Shown: positions 37,801-49,300 of the stretch, one piece after another
Layout of the letters: every line of letters begins with the position of its first letter
Numbering within the stretch: position 1 is the first letter of the stretch
Assembly: GCF_001659605.2 (NCBI RefSeq)
Contig: NC_035172.2
Span: forward strand, 32,663,342 to 32,727,341
From: Manihot esculenta
Lineage: Eukaryota > Streptophyta > Magnoliopsida > Malpighiales > Euphorbiaceae
Direction of reading: 5' to 3'
DNA length: 64,000 nucleotides
Position numbers and translations under genes: made by a program
Notes under the pieces: generated by a model
The model's input: the letters and a program-made list of their open reading frames with translations, nothing else
Told to the model about the DNA's origin: nothing
The model's database searches: none

Positions 37801-40800
37801 TTTGTGTATTGGTTCAACAATTATGAATCAAATAGCATCCCTTCTTAACATTCATTTGAACCCTTTTCAATATGTTTCTTTTTATCTGAGAAAATAAAAT
37901 ATTAAAGTATCTCCGCGTTCTACATAACTCCACAATTAGGATTTCAGTCTGTCTAAGACGTACGTACACTGACAATTGTGTCAATTCATGTTACAGCTAA
38001 ACCTTCTATCATCTATCCGACATGAGAATCTGGTACCCCTTCTTGGTTATTGTTGCGAAAATGATCAACAAATCCTTGTTTACCCATTCATGTCCAATGG
38101 CTCTCTGCAAGATCGCCTATATGGTACTTCTCATCAAAACATATCTACTTTGATTTGACATTAATCTCTTCTTAACAACTATTTGCATAACAGGGGAGGC
38201 AGCTAAAAGGAAAACTCTGGATTGGCCAACCAGACTTTCAATTGCTCTTGGTGCTGCTCGAGGCAAGTAACTCACAGGGATATTAAGCATTTATTATTTT
38301 CTTGTTGTCTACTTCTATCTGCATAACAAAATCTGACATGAAACTAAGTTCAACTTTTTTCCTAGAGGAATATTATCATGCTATGAGTATACAACCAAGG
38401 TCTGAGTTCACAATAGTCGTATAATTTCTGCCAATGCCCCTTAAACAGGAGAGCTGACCACTCACCAAGGAAAACTAACAAGCAACATAATAACATGCAT
38501 TTACTTATTGAATTTTCCGCGTGAAGCGGTGGCGATGTTGTGACACTATTAGATACAATCTATAAACAAGTATGAACAGTTTAGCACATGTCACTGCTGA
38601 CTTCTGCTCTCCAAAAGAGAAAAAAAGAAAATACACAAGGCTCATTAAGAATAGTTTGTTGGTGAAATGGAATTAGACACATATGTAGCTTCAGGGCATG
38701 CGTTCATGGCTAATGCTACAAATTAAAGATGGGCCAAACATGATAAACAGGTCTATCTAGGGTTATCACTCTGGATCAGGAGAACAGGCATGTAATGGAT
38801 TGCGCAAGCCACACCATATCTTAACAATAAAGAGGACAAATCCACATCTACTTCCTTTCATATATAGTTTTAAGGATCTGGACGTGAGAAAGGGGCAATA
38901 ATAAATGTACATTCATCCAAAAATGCTCGTGCAACAGGCAACATATAGATTCAAGATAAGAGATGATAATGTTAGTTGGTGCAGTAATTGTTGCTCAACT
39001 ATATAAAGGATAAAAGAGTATGGAAAAATTAGACCACTGCATTGACATGTAGAATTTTATTCTATTCAGGCAACAAATGGATTAATTGAAAAAACTGCTC
39101 TGAGTAACAATTTCAAGCAGCTATAGAATGAAGTGCAAATCTACTTCTAGGAGAAATTAACGTCAGAGAAATAGTAACTATCAGAGGTCAGCTGAATTCT
39201 GGATTGATTAGCAAATGCACATTAAGAAAAAACTTTCCTGATGGTGTAAATAATGGAGGCGGAGAACAATGAATTAGTGATCAGAGATTATTCTGCCCAT
39301 GTCATCAGCAAATTCTATCATTAGGAGTAAGGGACAAAAAGTGGATCAAATAATACAGTATATCATACCAAAATTCTATCATATGGATTACAATAAATAA
39401 GAAGTGAATTCCAGTTAACATTATATTCCAACACAAGTTCATCAAAATCACATTGTTTAATTAACTTGATTCCTGTCTTTGGTTTATTCCCCTGCACTTT
39501 TATTATGCATTAATTGACAACGATATGAGAATGTTTAAAGGATATATTCCATTATTCAGGGTTGACACATCTTCATACGTTCGCTGGCCGTTGCGTTATA
39601 CATAGAGATGTAAAGTCAAGCAACATACTTCTAGATCAAAGCATGAATGCCAAGGTGGCGGACTTCGGCTTCTCAAAATATGCTCCTCAGGAAGGGGACA
39701 GTGGTGCTTCTCTGGAAGTAAGAGGCACTGCTGGCTACTTGGATCCAGAGTAAGTACATATTACGTAGACTCAAATATCATTTTGCGAGTCAGATGAGCT
39801 TACTGATGTAGGAAAGATAGGGAGCATTGAAGAAAAAAAAAGTTCAGATCTTACAAGCATTGTAGCTTACTTAAGAATATGAAAAAGTTACAAGATTCCA
39901 ATTCCTAGAATTTCTTACATATCGCATCCAAGGTCCCATCAAACCTAAAGTTAGTATAGCATCATACAACATCAAAAAGCACCTGGAAAAATCTTAAAAT
40001 TAGTTGGTTATCGAACTTAGGAGTTTGTAAAGACTAGAAAATACTAATATATTCTCAAATAAACCTATACAGGTTTCAGACCATGATTCTACATTTCTCG
40101 AGTCTTTAACTCGCTTTATCGCAAGTTTTACGTTGTTCCCATCATTCCTTGACCATAAACAAGAGAAATACTGCTTCAGTATACAATACTCTTATGTGAC
40201 CCCCCTTCACAAACATATGCACATTGGATATTTTCTTCACAGCTGCTCAGGAAGTGTATATTGCTGAATGAGATGTCGATGCTGGCACATGCTTTTCAGA
40301 AGGAGCTATAACCTCAAAAATGTCTGTCACTAATACTATTTGATAATTCTATCATCCAGGTACTATTCAACGCAGCATCTATCAGCAAAAAGTGATGTCT
40401 TTAGCTTTGGGGTGGTTCTCCTTGAAATTGTAAGTGGTCGAGAACCTCTCAACATCCACAGGCCACGAAATGAATGGAGCTTGGTTGAATGGGTACGTCC
40501 ATGCTATCTCCAGCTTAAAGGGAATATGTTTATTAAGCTTCTCTTCCAGATGCCATATTTAAGCTTAACAAGCTATAGCTTGACTTTGTTACTTCATGAA
40601 GACTGAAATTACTGCCTGCATTGAGCTTGAGCTTTCTCTTCCCCCACCCTCCCTAGTCTCCACCTACCATTTTCTTTTCCTTTTTAGATGTCAAAGAACT
40701 GAACTAAAAAAAAAAGATCTACCTGCAGGCAAAACCCTATATAAGGGAGTCAAAGATCGACGAAATTGTGGACCCTAGCATAAAGGGAGTTTATCATGCA

Positions 40801-41088
40801 GAGGCAATGTGGAGAGTGGTGGAGGCTGCATTGGCATGCATCGAGCCCTTCTCTGCTTATCGACCATGCATGGCTGACATTGTTAGGGAGTTGGAGGATG
40901 CTTTGATAATTGAAAACAATGCATCTGAATATATGAAGTCCATAGACAGCATAGGGGGGTACAGCTTGGGAGGTTCCAATCGCTTCTCGATAGTCATAGA
41001 CAAGAAGAATGTTATACCACCAACTCCAACCCCAACAGAACCTTCACCAATTAATGCACAAGCGATGGCTCCTCCAGAACCAAGATAG
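31812..41088 (+). CDS. SYMRK: Symbiosis receptor-like kinase (SYMRK/DMI2/NORK)
   Basis: Fifteen exons join in frame to 930 residues (Lotus SYMRK is about 920): 31812-31902, 32543-33056, 33904-34376, 34495-34645, 35117-35188, 35281-35349, 36326-36397, 36515-36580, 36682-36860, 37423-37649, 37997-38123, 38194-38262, 39560-39749, 40360-40492 and 40729-41088. Order: signal peptide (about 1-28), malectin-like domain, GDPC motif (385-388), three LRRs on 66-72-bp exons, membrane helix (about 521-544), then a kinase. The kinase has its glycine loop (GEGGFGSV), Lys622, HRD Asp720 and DFG Asp738, so it should be active. The protein acts at the plasma membrane with LysM receptors, upstream of nuclear calcium spiking, for arbuscular mycorrhiza and, where present, nodulation. 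Intron 12 has a GC donor (AG|GCAAGT). No break was found. Confidence 0.95.
35577..35780. mobile_element. Stowaway-like MITE in SYMRK intron 6
   Basis: The left end reads TA-TTCCCTCCATCCCATAAAT and the right end GAGTGGAGGGTA-TA. These are inverted copies of the CCCTCC terminal motif typical of Stowaway/mariner MITEs, with TA at both edges. It is about 200 bp, AT-rich and has no coding capacity. Confidence 0.7.
35826..36210. mobile_element. Second foldback element in SYMRK intron 6
   Basis: The left end is AGGAAAAATTACTATTATTC... and the right end ...GGACTAAATAGTAAATTTCCCT, which are complementary over about 40 bp with mismatches. Inner parts (TTGAAAAATATATTAAAC and its complement) extend the stem. 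Similar ends near 2755, 10970 and 11380 suggest one MITE family. Confidence 0.65.
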
Positions 41089-44000
41089 TAGAAGGGTTGG
41101 AAAATTACAGTCAGTTTAGTTGCATCAACTGACGAATTATAGTAAGGAAATCTGAAGATGATTCCGAATGCTATTTTGTGAGAGATCGTCCATCTATTCC
41201 ATTTACTTCAAGTTGTTCAATTTTTCCCTGAATTTCAAGTTAAAGAATCTACTTTTTGCAATAAAATTTTTACAGGATATACTATGGGTTTGCATTACAT
41301 TCTCAGTACATCAATACAGAATTACAGATTACAATAAATTGTTATTAAAAACAGTGTAATAGTAGATCGTTGTCCATATTGGCAGCAGCGGATATAAAAC
41401 AGCAGCCCAAGCATTTTAATTTTAACCAGGAAGACCTGTTAAAGAACTCAATAACTAAATTGGATTTATACTTCCAAATTCATTTCAATTACTTCAGGAC
41501 AATTAATGACTTGAATCAATGGGATATGTTCTCATAATCTATTGCACAAAAAAAAAAAAAAAAACAATCCAAAGAATATAATTGAATTTCTCAAAACCAG
41601 ATATCAAGATCACTATGAGTATCTAAACCAGATATCAAGACCCCTATGAGTATCTAAGTATTTCCGAAGTTCTCATAGAATCTTGATTACATAAAATGCT
41701 TAAAGATTGCAGGAGAGAAAGGGAAATTCCTAATGACAGGTTGCATATTGATGACATAAAGAAAGTCAAGAGCAAGTGTGATGGAGAATGTTGGTTCTTG
41801 AAGATTTCAAACGCAGTTCTTCCAATAAAAAACAAAACTTCGGGTTTCTTTTGTGGCAACTTGCAATTTTGGAGCTTATCCAATTGGCAAATTTATTTTT
41901 ATGTTTCAAAGACATTATAATTAAAAAAAATTACTCCATGCATTCTCAATGTATTGTGGATCTTCTTTCTAGGCCTCAAGGAAGTGTTCATTTGTTTGTC
42001 CTTTTTCTTTTTATTTGATTTCTCACATACTTGCACAACCCTCAGGTAGTTTTGGAAATTTGAGTGTTCATGTAGATAATGACGAGTATAATAGTTCTTT
42101 GGTATTCTTTCTGAGGTTGAGTGAAAGAACAGTTCATCAGGGAAAAAACTGAAGTATTTTGAGAAATTCTAAGTTTTATTGATTCTCAATGTCAATTACA
42201 TATAATATAATCACCTATTTATATGCAAAGAATTAAATTTAACTAGGAAGTTTATACAAACGGCAACAAATAAATTAGCCACAATTTGGAACCTAAAATC
42301 CAGCAATTAAAACAGTAATCAAATCTTTAAAATCTTCTAAAATAGCCAACAAAAACACACATTTTAAAAAAATATCATTTTAAATTATATTGAAAAATTA
42401 TTTTAAAACAGTTGTTTTGGAGTTCTAATGATCAGAACATATCAAATTTAATATCAAAGCAATTTTAACACCCACTAACTAATTTATTTAAGGATGTATT
42501 TTTCTTAACAACCGCGCCAAACAACAATTACCAAGCAGATCCTAAGATGTGAGGTTTGGAGGCCAAAAAGGCATTCTTTGGAAAAATATCATTTTCTAAG
42601 ATATGGTTAAAAAAATGTTTAATTATTTTGAAGTTCTTCAATGAACATGTCAATTTATTTTTAACTCGACTATTAATTACTCCCTAACTAATATATTTAA
42701 AGATGTGCTTTTCTCAACAACAATTCCAAAAACAATGCAAAAGTATTTTGGAGAAGCACTATTTTAGATGCTATTGAGAAAGGCTATTTAGTTATTTTTT
42801 CAATTCTTATCATTACAACATATCAAATCCATCTAACTTGCACACTTAAGGAACTACTTTGTGAACAACAGCTCCAATAAAATGTTTCAAGGCCTATTTG
42901 GCATTGTTTTGTAAATTGTTTTTCAGAAAAGTACATCTTTAAACATGTCAGCTAGAGGGTATTAGAAAATGTATAAAATTAAATTTCACATATTTTAGAT
43001 ATAAGAATCCTAAAACAACTAAATTTTTTTCCAACAGCATTTGAAACAGTGCTTTTTCAAAACACATTTTTAGACTCCTAACCTCAACCCCAAACAGGGC
43101 CTAGACTTTTGCAGAAAGAAGCAACTCCTAAAATAAGTATCACATAAACATTATCATAACTTATAGAGCAGAGAACGAAAATGTAGTTTTAGATTAGCAA
43201 GATTTCGGTGGAGTGGTTAAACTCTTAATGTTGTGATACATGAGATTGCAATTTTCAAGAGGGCCTTTTTTATGTGGAATAATATCATACATACAAACAC
43301 AAACAGAGAGTTCAACTCATGATTCAAAATTTGATGAATGATGCAAAAAAACTCAGTAATAATATAGTGCAAGGATGTTATAAAAATTCAAGAAGTCCAA
43401 ATGAAGGCAACAATTAGATAATGGACAAAGATATATGATGTGGAGGCTCATTGAGGATTCTCTAATAAACTTGCCTGGTTAGAATATTCTTTCCACAAGA
43501 AAAAAAGGTCAATCTCTAAAGGTTGAGGATTAAGGATTTGATAATTTTGCTAAGAGCCTAAGAGTAAAAGTTTCAAATAGATAGAACAGGAATGCACTGA
43601 GGTGGAGTGGATCCTAACAACAGAAAGAACAATATGAAGTCATTACAACTGATCAATGGCTTAAAAAATTTGAATGATGAATGAGCAGCTAACAAATTTT
43701 TCAGATATGTGCACATGTTGTTTTAATATATCCAAGTAATTCATATGTTTCAAAAGGTATTACTAGTGAATGTCAATTGTCTTAACCTCTTGCATCCAGT
43801 AACTTTATTGCTCCTTATTGTCTAATTTTTCAAATGTTTGTGCAACCCTTACAAAGAGAATTGGTGATATCTCCTCCAAAGTCTAGGTGAATTAAGAGCA
43901 GTCAAATACAAGACATGGCCCGTATTTTGAATAACAGATTACCTTGGGAATATCACTTCAAAATGAAAAACACATCTAGGAAAATTTGTTATTTTGTTTT

Positions 44001-44837
44001 TGTTGGAATTGATGAGATTTTACCTTTATTTGTGGGATATGATAGCAAGAAACCATGTGATTGATTAGCAAAATCATTAGGATTGTTAGTGCTAGTATTA
44101 GGACTAACTGAAGGAATGCCACATATGTACATCTTGTGTCTTCTATTCTAAACATAGATGCTTACATAATATGCTTGCCCACAACTTAATAAAATATTAC
44201 ATTTGAGGTTTTATATCCATAGATATAGGTTCTTCTGTATTTTCTATCATTCAAAATTTCAACATGATTTCAAAGCTTAAGGTTTGAGTCGCAAATCTAT
44301 TTTTCTCCCATATTCATCCACATCTCCTTCTTCTTCATTTTAGCCTCACGTTTCCTAAACCTATTTTGCACCTACATTCACCTCCTCCATTTCTAGCCTA
44401 TATTTTGAGTCCCAAAGCTATGTGCTCTGCAATCAAATGGTTTATGGTCCGATTTTTACATAAACCCTAGTCAGCATCTCACGCTTTTTACAGTAAATGC
44501 TCACTTCAAATAGTGGTCTGTAAAGTATAAACAACTACCAAGGAAAATTTGTAAGCAATTATCCAGGAAAACTTTACACCAGCCAAGAGTAATTAGATCA
44601 ATACTAAATAGTTGTGAAACAAAATGTCAAGGAATACGGGGTCATTCTATTAAAAAAGGGAAAATGCTAAATTTATATGATATATTCCAAAAGAGGGACA
44701 AAAAGAAGACACATATATTACCTTTCAAGAGGGATACAATGCAAGCTCAAATATATTTAGTTCACAAGAAGAATTACAGACAAGATGGAACGCTTACATA
44801 GACGCAGAATCAATACAAACAATAAACCAAATCAACA
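41089..44837. other. Intergenic region with degenerate repeats
   Basis: No gene supported. Bases 41595-41656 are two direct 31-bp copies of AACCAGATATCAAG...GAGTATCTA. Between about 42350 and 43000 a loose unit containing 'AAGGATGTATTTTTCTTAACAAC' recurs near 42495, 42700 and 42850. The remainder is AT-rich, and its small frames look accidental. Confidence 0.5.
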
Positions 44838-45206
44838 TCAGGTACTAAGAAGAGAAGGATTGGCAGTTGCAGTACCCACTTGGACTTCCAGGACCTCTAA
44901 ACGTCGCTCCAGCGTATCAAGCTTTTCATTAAGCGAAGCCAATTTACTCTTGGTAGTAGCCTCTGAAAGGAATTTCATACAAAATGTTATTACCATTAGC
45001 AGAAAATCTTCTCCAAGAAAAAACAAAATCCCAAAGACTAAGATCTCTGAGGAGACAAACAAAAAGAAATTACCAAATTGGAGGAGGAATTCGAAGAGGC
45101 GACGAACGTTGAGGGAAATGTGAGAGATGAATTCGCGATTTTCCCAATCGGCTTGCACTGCTATCCCGACATTGACAGCGTTTGTAATCCCTCCAGCTCT
45201 TGCCAT
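44838..45206 (-). CDS. BRK1: BRICK1 (HSPC300) subunit of the SCAR/WAVE complex
   Basis: Two exons on the minus strand, 45206-45074 and 44962-44838, join in frame to 85 residues, the standard length of the family. The protein opens MARAGGITNAVNVGIAVQADW. After a short amphipathic helix it forms a coiled coil (TTKSKLASLNEKLDTLERRLEVLE, residues about 47-70). BRK1 is the smallest subunit of the SCAR/WAVE complex. That complex activates ARP2/3 to nucleate branched actin, which shapes trichomes and pavement cells. It also stabilises SCAR proteins. The sequence is nearly identical to other plant BRK1 proteins from memory, so it is presumably functional. The 111-bp intron is in frame with no stop, so automatic callers may read through it and give a false 122-residue protein. 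Confidence 0.96.
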   Translation of the reverse strand: MARAGGITNAVNVGIAVQADWENREFISHISLNVRRLFEFLLQFGNFFLFVSSEILVFGILFFLGEDFLLMVITFCMKFLSEATTKSKLASLNEKLDTLERRLEVLEVQVGTATANPSLLST

Positions 45207-46305
45207 TCTCCCACCTGATTCGATCTACCGAGTCCAAAAGCAAAAATTGTTGCTTTTTGCTATCAGTTGACCTCTTTCTTTTCCCGTAAAATGCTTCTAT
45301 TTCATTCTGATCTTCGAAGCTAAGCTCTCATCATTTTCTCCAAATTTGGCATTTGGAAAAGAATTAAGAATATCTGTTTCAACTTCTTAAAAAAAAATAA
45401 AACCATTTCCGAAAAAAATAATTGAAAATAAGTTTAATTAAATCTCATATTTTCGGTGAAATAAAATTTAAATAGATTTATGTATTTTTATTAAGGGTCA
45501 AGTGAATTAATATAATATTATTTTTATAATAAAAATAATATTTTTTGAATTTAAAATATTAAAATTTATTATTTTAATTAATATAAAAATTAAAAATAAT
45601 ATAAAATTAATAAATAATTTTTAAAATTATAAAAATGAAATTTTATTAAAATTATTTTATTTATTAAAATATAATATAAAATTATTTTAATATTTTTTAA
45701 TTGATTTTTCACAGTTCAGAATAATTAAATCTGCTTTTGGAATTTTTTTATTTTAAAAAAAGTGTTTTTAAACACGTGTAAATTAGCCCTTTCTTTCACT
45801 TTTATATCTTTTACTTTCAATTAAAATAAATTTGCCCATTTTAACAATTTTTTATGGATAGGCGTAGATGCCTAAAAGCGGAAAAACTCAAGATGCTTCG
45901 CCTTGTTAAGGTTTCGTTAGGGATTCATGATGTTGCTACATGCTTGGTAAGTGACATCCCAAGTTGAAAACCTAGCAAAGCAACAGCAAGAACCTTTCTT
46001 TTTCTTCCCATTTTGAGATCACCGCAAGAGCATTAAAAATTATCTCATGCAACAAAAAAGGAAGTCAAAAGGACCGACCGATAAAAGCAGATATGAAAGG
46101 GAAAAATAAATTGATGTTGTACATTTATAATCTGCCAATTGAACCAAACAAGGGTGTAGACAATTACCATTGGTCCCTAGGGAATCAGAGGCAATTCTCT
46201 CTGAATTTAACCCATGATCAGTGCAGAGTCTTTAAAGGCCTAATGTATATGCCTGCATTTCATTTAAAAACGCAGTACACTGACAGAGTTTAGATATACA
46301 GTATG
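45207..46305. other. Intergenic region
   Basis: Bases 45360-45860 are AT-rich. Bases 45861-46080 are less AT-rich but carry no recognisable gene. From 46080 to 46305 lies the probable 3'UTR of the downstream minus-strand oligopeptidase gene. Confidence 0.5.
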
Positions 46306-49300
46306 TCATGCTGAAGCTGTAACTGATAATAAACCATTATGTCGGAGCAGAGCCTCTGGTGAAGGTTCACGTCCTCGGAATTCCACAAAAACCTGGTGCA
46401 ACATCTTAACATGTGAGGATGGTCAAATTGAAGAAACAGAAAAATAAAACTGCATAAGGGCAAGCCGAGATGTCTGGATGACCCACAAAAATATGCAGGA
46501 AAATATTAGCAGAGGCAAGGGGAAAAAAAAAGGAGACAATCATCCAGGCTTCGTTTCAAGTGATTGCAAAGGAAGGAAGCAATTAAAAGTGAGATGGAAG
46601 GAAAATTATAGCTTCTCTCCTCTGACCTCTAATGGTGCTTTTCCACCTCCAAGAGCAAGAATGGTCTCCCGGAACTTGTGGCCTGTTTCTTGGACAGCCT
46701 GCAGAATGAAGCTTATTTATTCCATGAAGCTTTGCTTCAATACTTATTAGTCCTAAGTTTTCTGTAGACATTAATAAGGCAAAACTTGGATTAACATAAT
46801 GAATAGCAAATTAACATATTTATGGCAGAATCCTAATTGGGAAGTAAATACTTATATAAATTAAGGATCCTGTATTAACCTTTTCATAGTTCCCACATCT
46901 ATCTCCGTTTTACTAATATCCACAACTCAATAATTGTTATTTATCAATCTAATAAGGCTTTATTGCATATTAAATGAAATCATAATAACATCCTATTATG
47001 CCATGCATCCATAGTACAATAAACAACCAATTAAATCTTTTCAAGAGGTAGTAATGCAATTCATCATAAGCAGGCACAACTACAATAATCAAACAGATAA
47101 TTCATATAAAGAAAGGGCAAAAATTAAAATTCACAATCAGTAACAATACTGTTACAGTCAGTCCTAGAAAGCATTTTCTGCAAGCATACCTTGCTGTCAT
47201 CCAATCCAGCATCCTCAAAAGCTGAGAAAGCATCTGCCGATAGTACCTCTGCCCACTGCAATTAAGAAATTTATTTGAATGTGACAAACAATAAACAAAA
47301 GAAGTGTGGGGGGAAAAGTAAGAACATTAATTATGACAAAAATTCTTCTTTCTTTTTCTTTAAAAATAAAGAGAAGAGGAATAATAAATAGCAAGCTCAA
47401 GCTGGGCTGTTTGCTCTAGAATGCTGAATGTTTGAGTTACACATCATGAACCCTCAAAAGCAAGTAAAGAAAGGAAGTTAAACTTTTACCACACTCCAAT
47501 TGCAACATTAACTATGTAAGAAATTAAGGAATTTTGGAACTAAAGAGTACATTACCTTATAACTGTAGTATCCAGCTGCATATCCACCTAATAGTCACAA
47601 AGAGAATTCAACTAATTACATCAAAATGAAAGTCACCAACTAACAAAGTTAGAGCTTAGATTCTCAGGAAAGCAAACCTGCAAAAATATGGTTAAAACTA
47701 CAAAGGAATCTATCTTCAGGTAGTGGAGGGATCACTTGTGTCCTCTTAGAGACCTTCTGATCAAAATCAAAGATGGTCTCTGACCCACCAGGTACATACC
47801 TGGTGTGCAACTCCAAGTCTAAACTTGCAAATCTTATCTGCAACATCACAATGACAATGTAAGCAATTTCAAAACTTTTCATGAATTCTTGACCTTGTTC
47901 ATAAGCTATATTCTCTTAAAAATAAAATTTTCACTAATTAAAATGGACTGCTAGCAACCACATATAAAGTGATATGCATGATAGAAGAAATGTTTTTTTC
48001 AAATAGAAGGAAAGTAATTCCGCATCAACAAGTAAAAAGAAAGCAGTATCCTCAATAGATATGAGACCTACCAAATCCAAATAAAGTACAGAGAAAGCAT
48101 AAGCAAAACCAACAAGTGCAACAAACCTGGCGAAGACTAAGAGAACCTGCACGAAAATTCCTTGCAGCAAGGAGCTTCAAATATATGTCTTCTGGGAGAG
48201 TCTCCCCAGTCACATAGTGCTTTGCAATGCCCATTAAGGTTTCCCTGCAGCAATACATGAAAATATAAGCACATAAAAATTGAATCAATTTGAAAGTAGT
48301 ACTCCAAAAACAAAAAATGAAAAAAGTGAGATAACTTCTAACTAAGCTTGATACAATATAAGAAGCTAAGACAGGCTAACTATCATTGCAAAACAATTTC
48401 ATAGGAGCAATAAAAATAATAAGGAAAGCTATGATGAAGGATTTTCAATGAGGAACATTATAAATTATAATTTTTAATGATCTGTAATTATAATGGTTAG
48501 CTTGCCTGTGATAACACCAATTTTCCATGAACTGTGAAGGCAATTCAACAGCATCCCACTCTATTCCTCGAATACCAGCAACAAGACCCTCATCCTGCTT
48601 GGTTAGCATATGCTGAAGGGCATGACCAAATTCATGGAAGACTGTCTCAACCTGCAGAAATGCCATCAATCCTCACAACTAGGAAAATAGAATGCACTCG
48701 CTTTACATAAACAAAATTCCCAATTACAAATTTCCTTTTCTACAAGGATATATAACTGGCCCAATAAACAAGCAATTTATATCAAAATTAGATTATATCC
48801 TCCATTTAACAAAAACTACGTGATGGTTTATATATTTGCTCCTTCATATTTGTATAAGGGCAGTCCATAGCTGCATGAGAACACAGCTTCTTTCAATTTC
48901 CTAAAAGAAAAATAGAGTTCTAAAGATGCAAAGGTTTAACATGAAACTTTGAGTCATTTTCCTAATGGGCATTTTGTAGTAAATAAATTTTAAAAATAAT
49001 AACTAGTCTTGGAAGGAGGAGACTTGAAATTTAATAATAATAAATCAAGACTTGAAAATCCGATGCAGCATAGAGGGAGACAGAAAGAAGGAGATATACA
49101 TTACTCCGATGGATCTCTGCGAAGATGGCTATATGTTCCACATGTAACGATGATAACTGTCTATCTGCCACCCTCTTTCTCCTTTATCCTAGCCATCTTT
49201 GCAGAGATTCGTCACAGTAATGTATATCTCCTTTCTGTCTCCCCATACACTGCATGTGGATTTTCAATCCTTGATTTATTACTTTTAAGTTTGTCTATGT

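Noticed and set aside
44838..45206. Single-exon 122-residue protein
   Set aside because: Its middle is the in-frame intron of BRK1; the spliced 85-residue form matches the family exactly in length.
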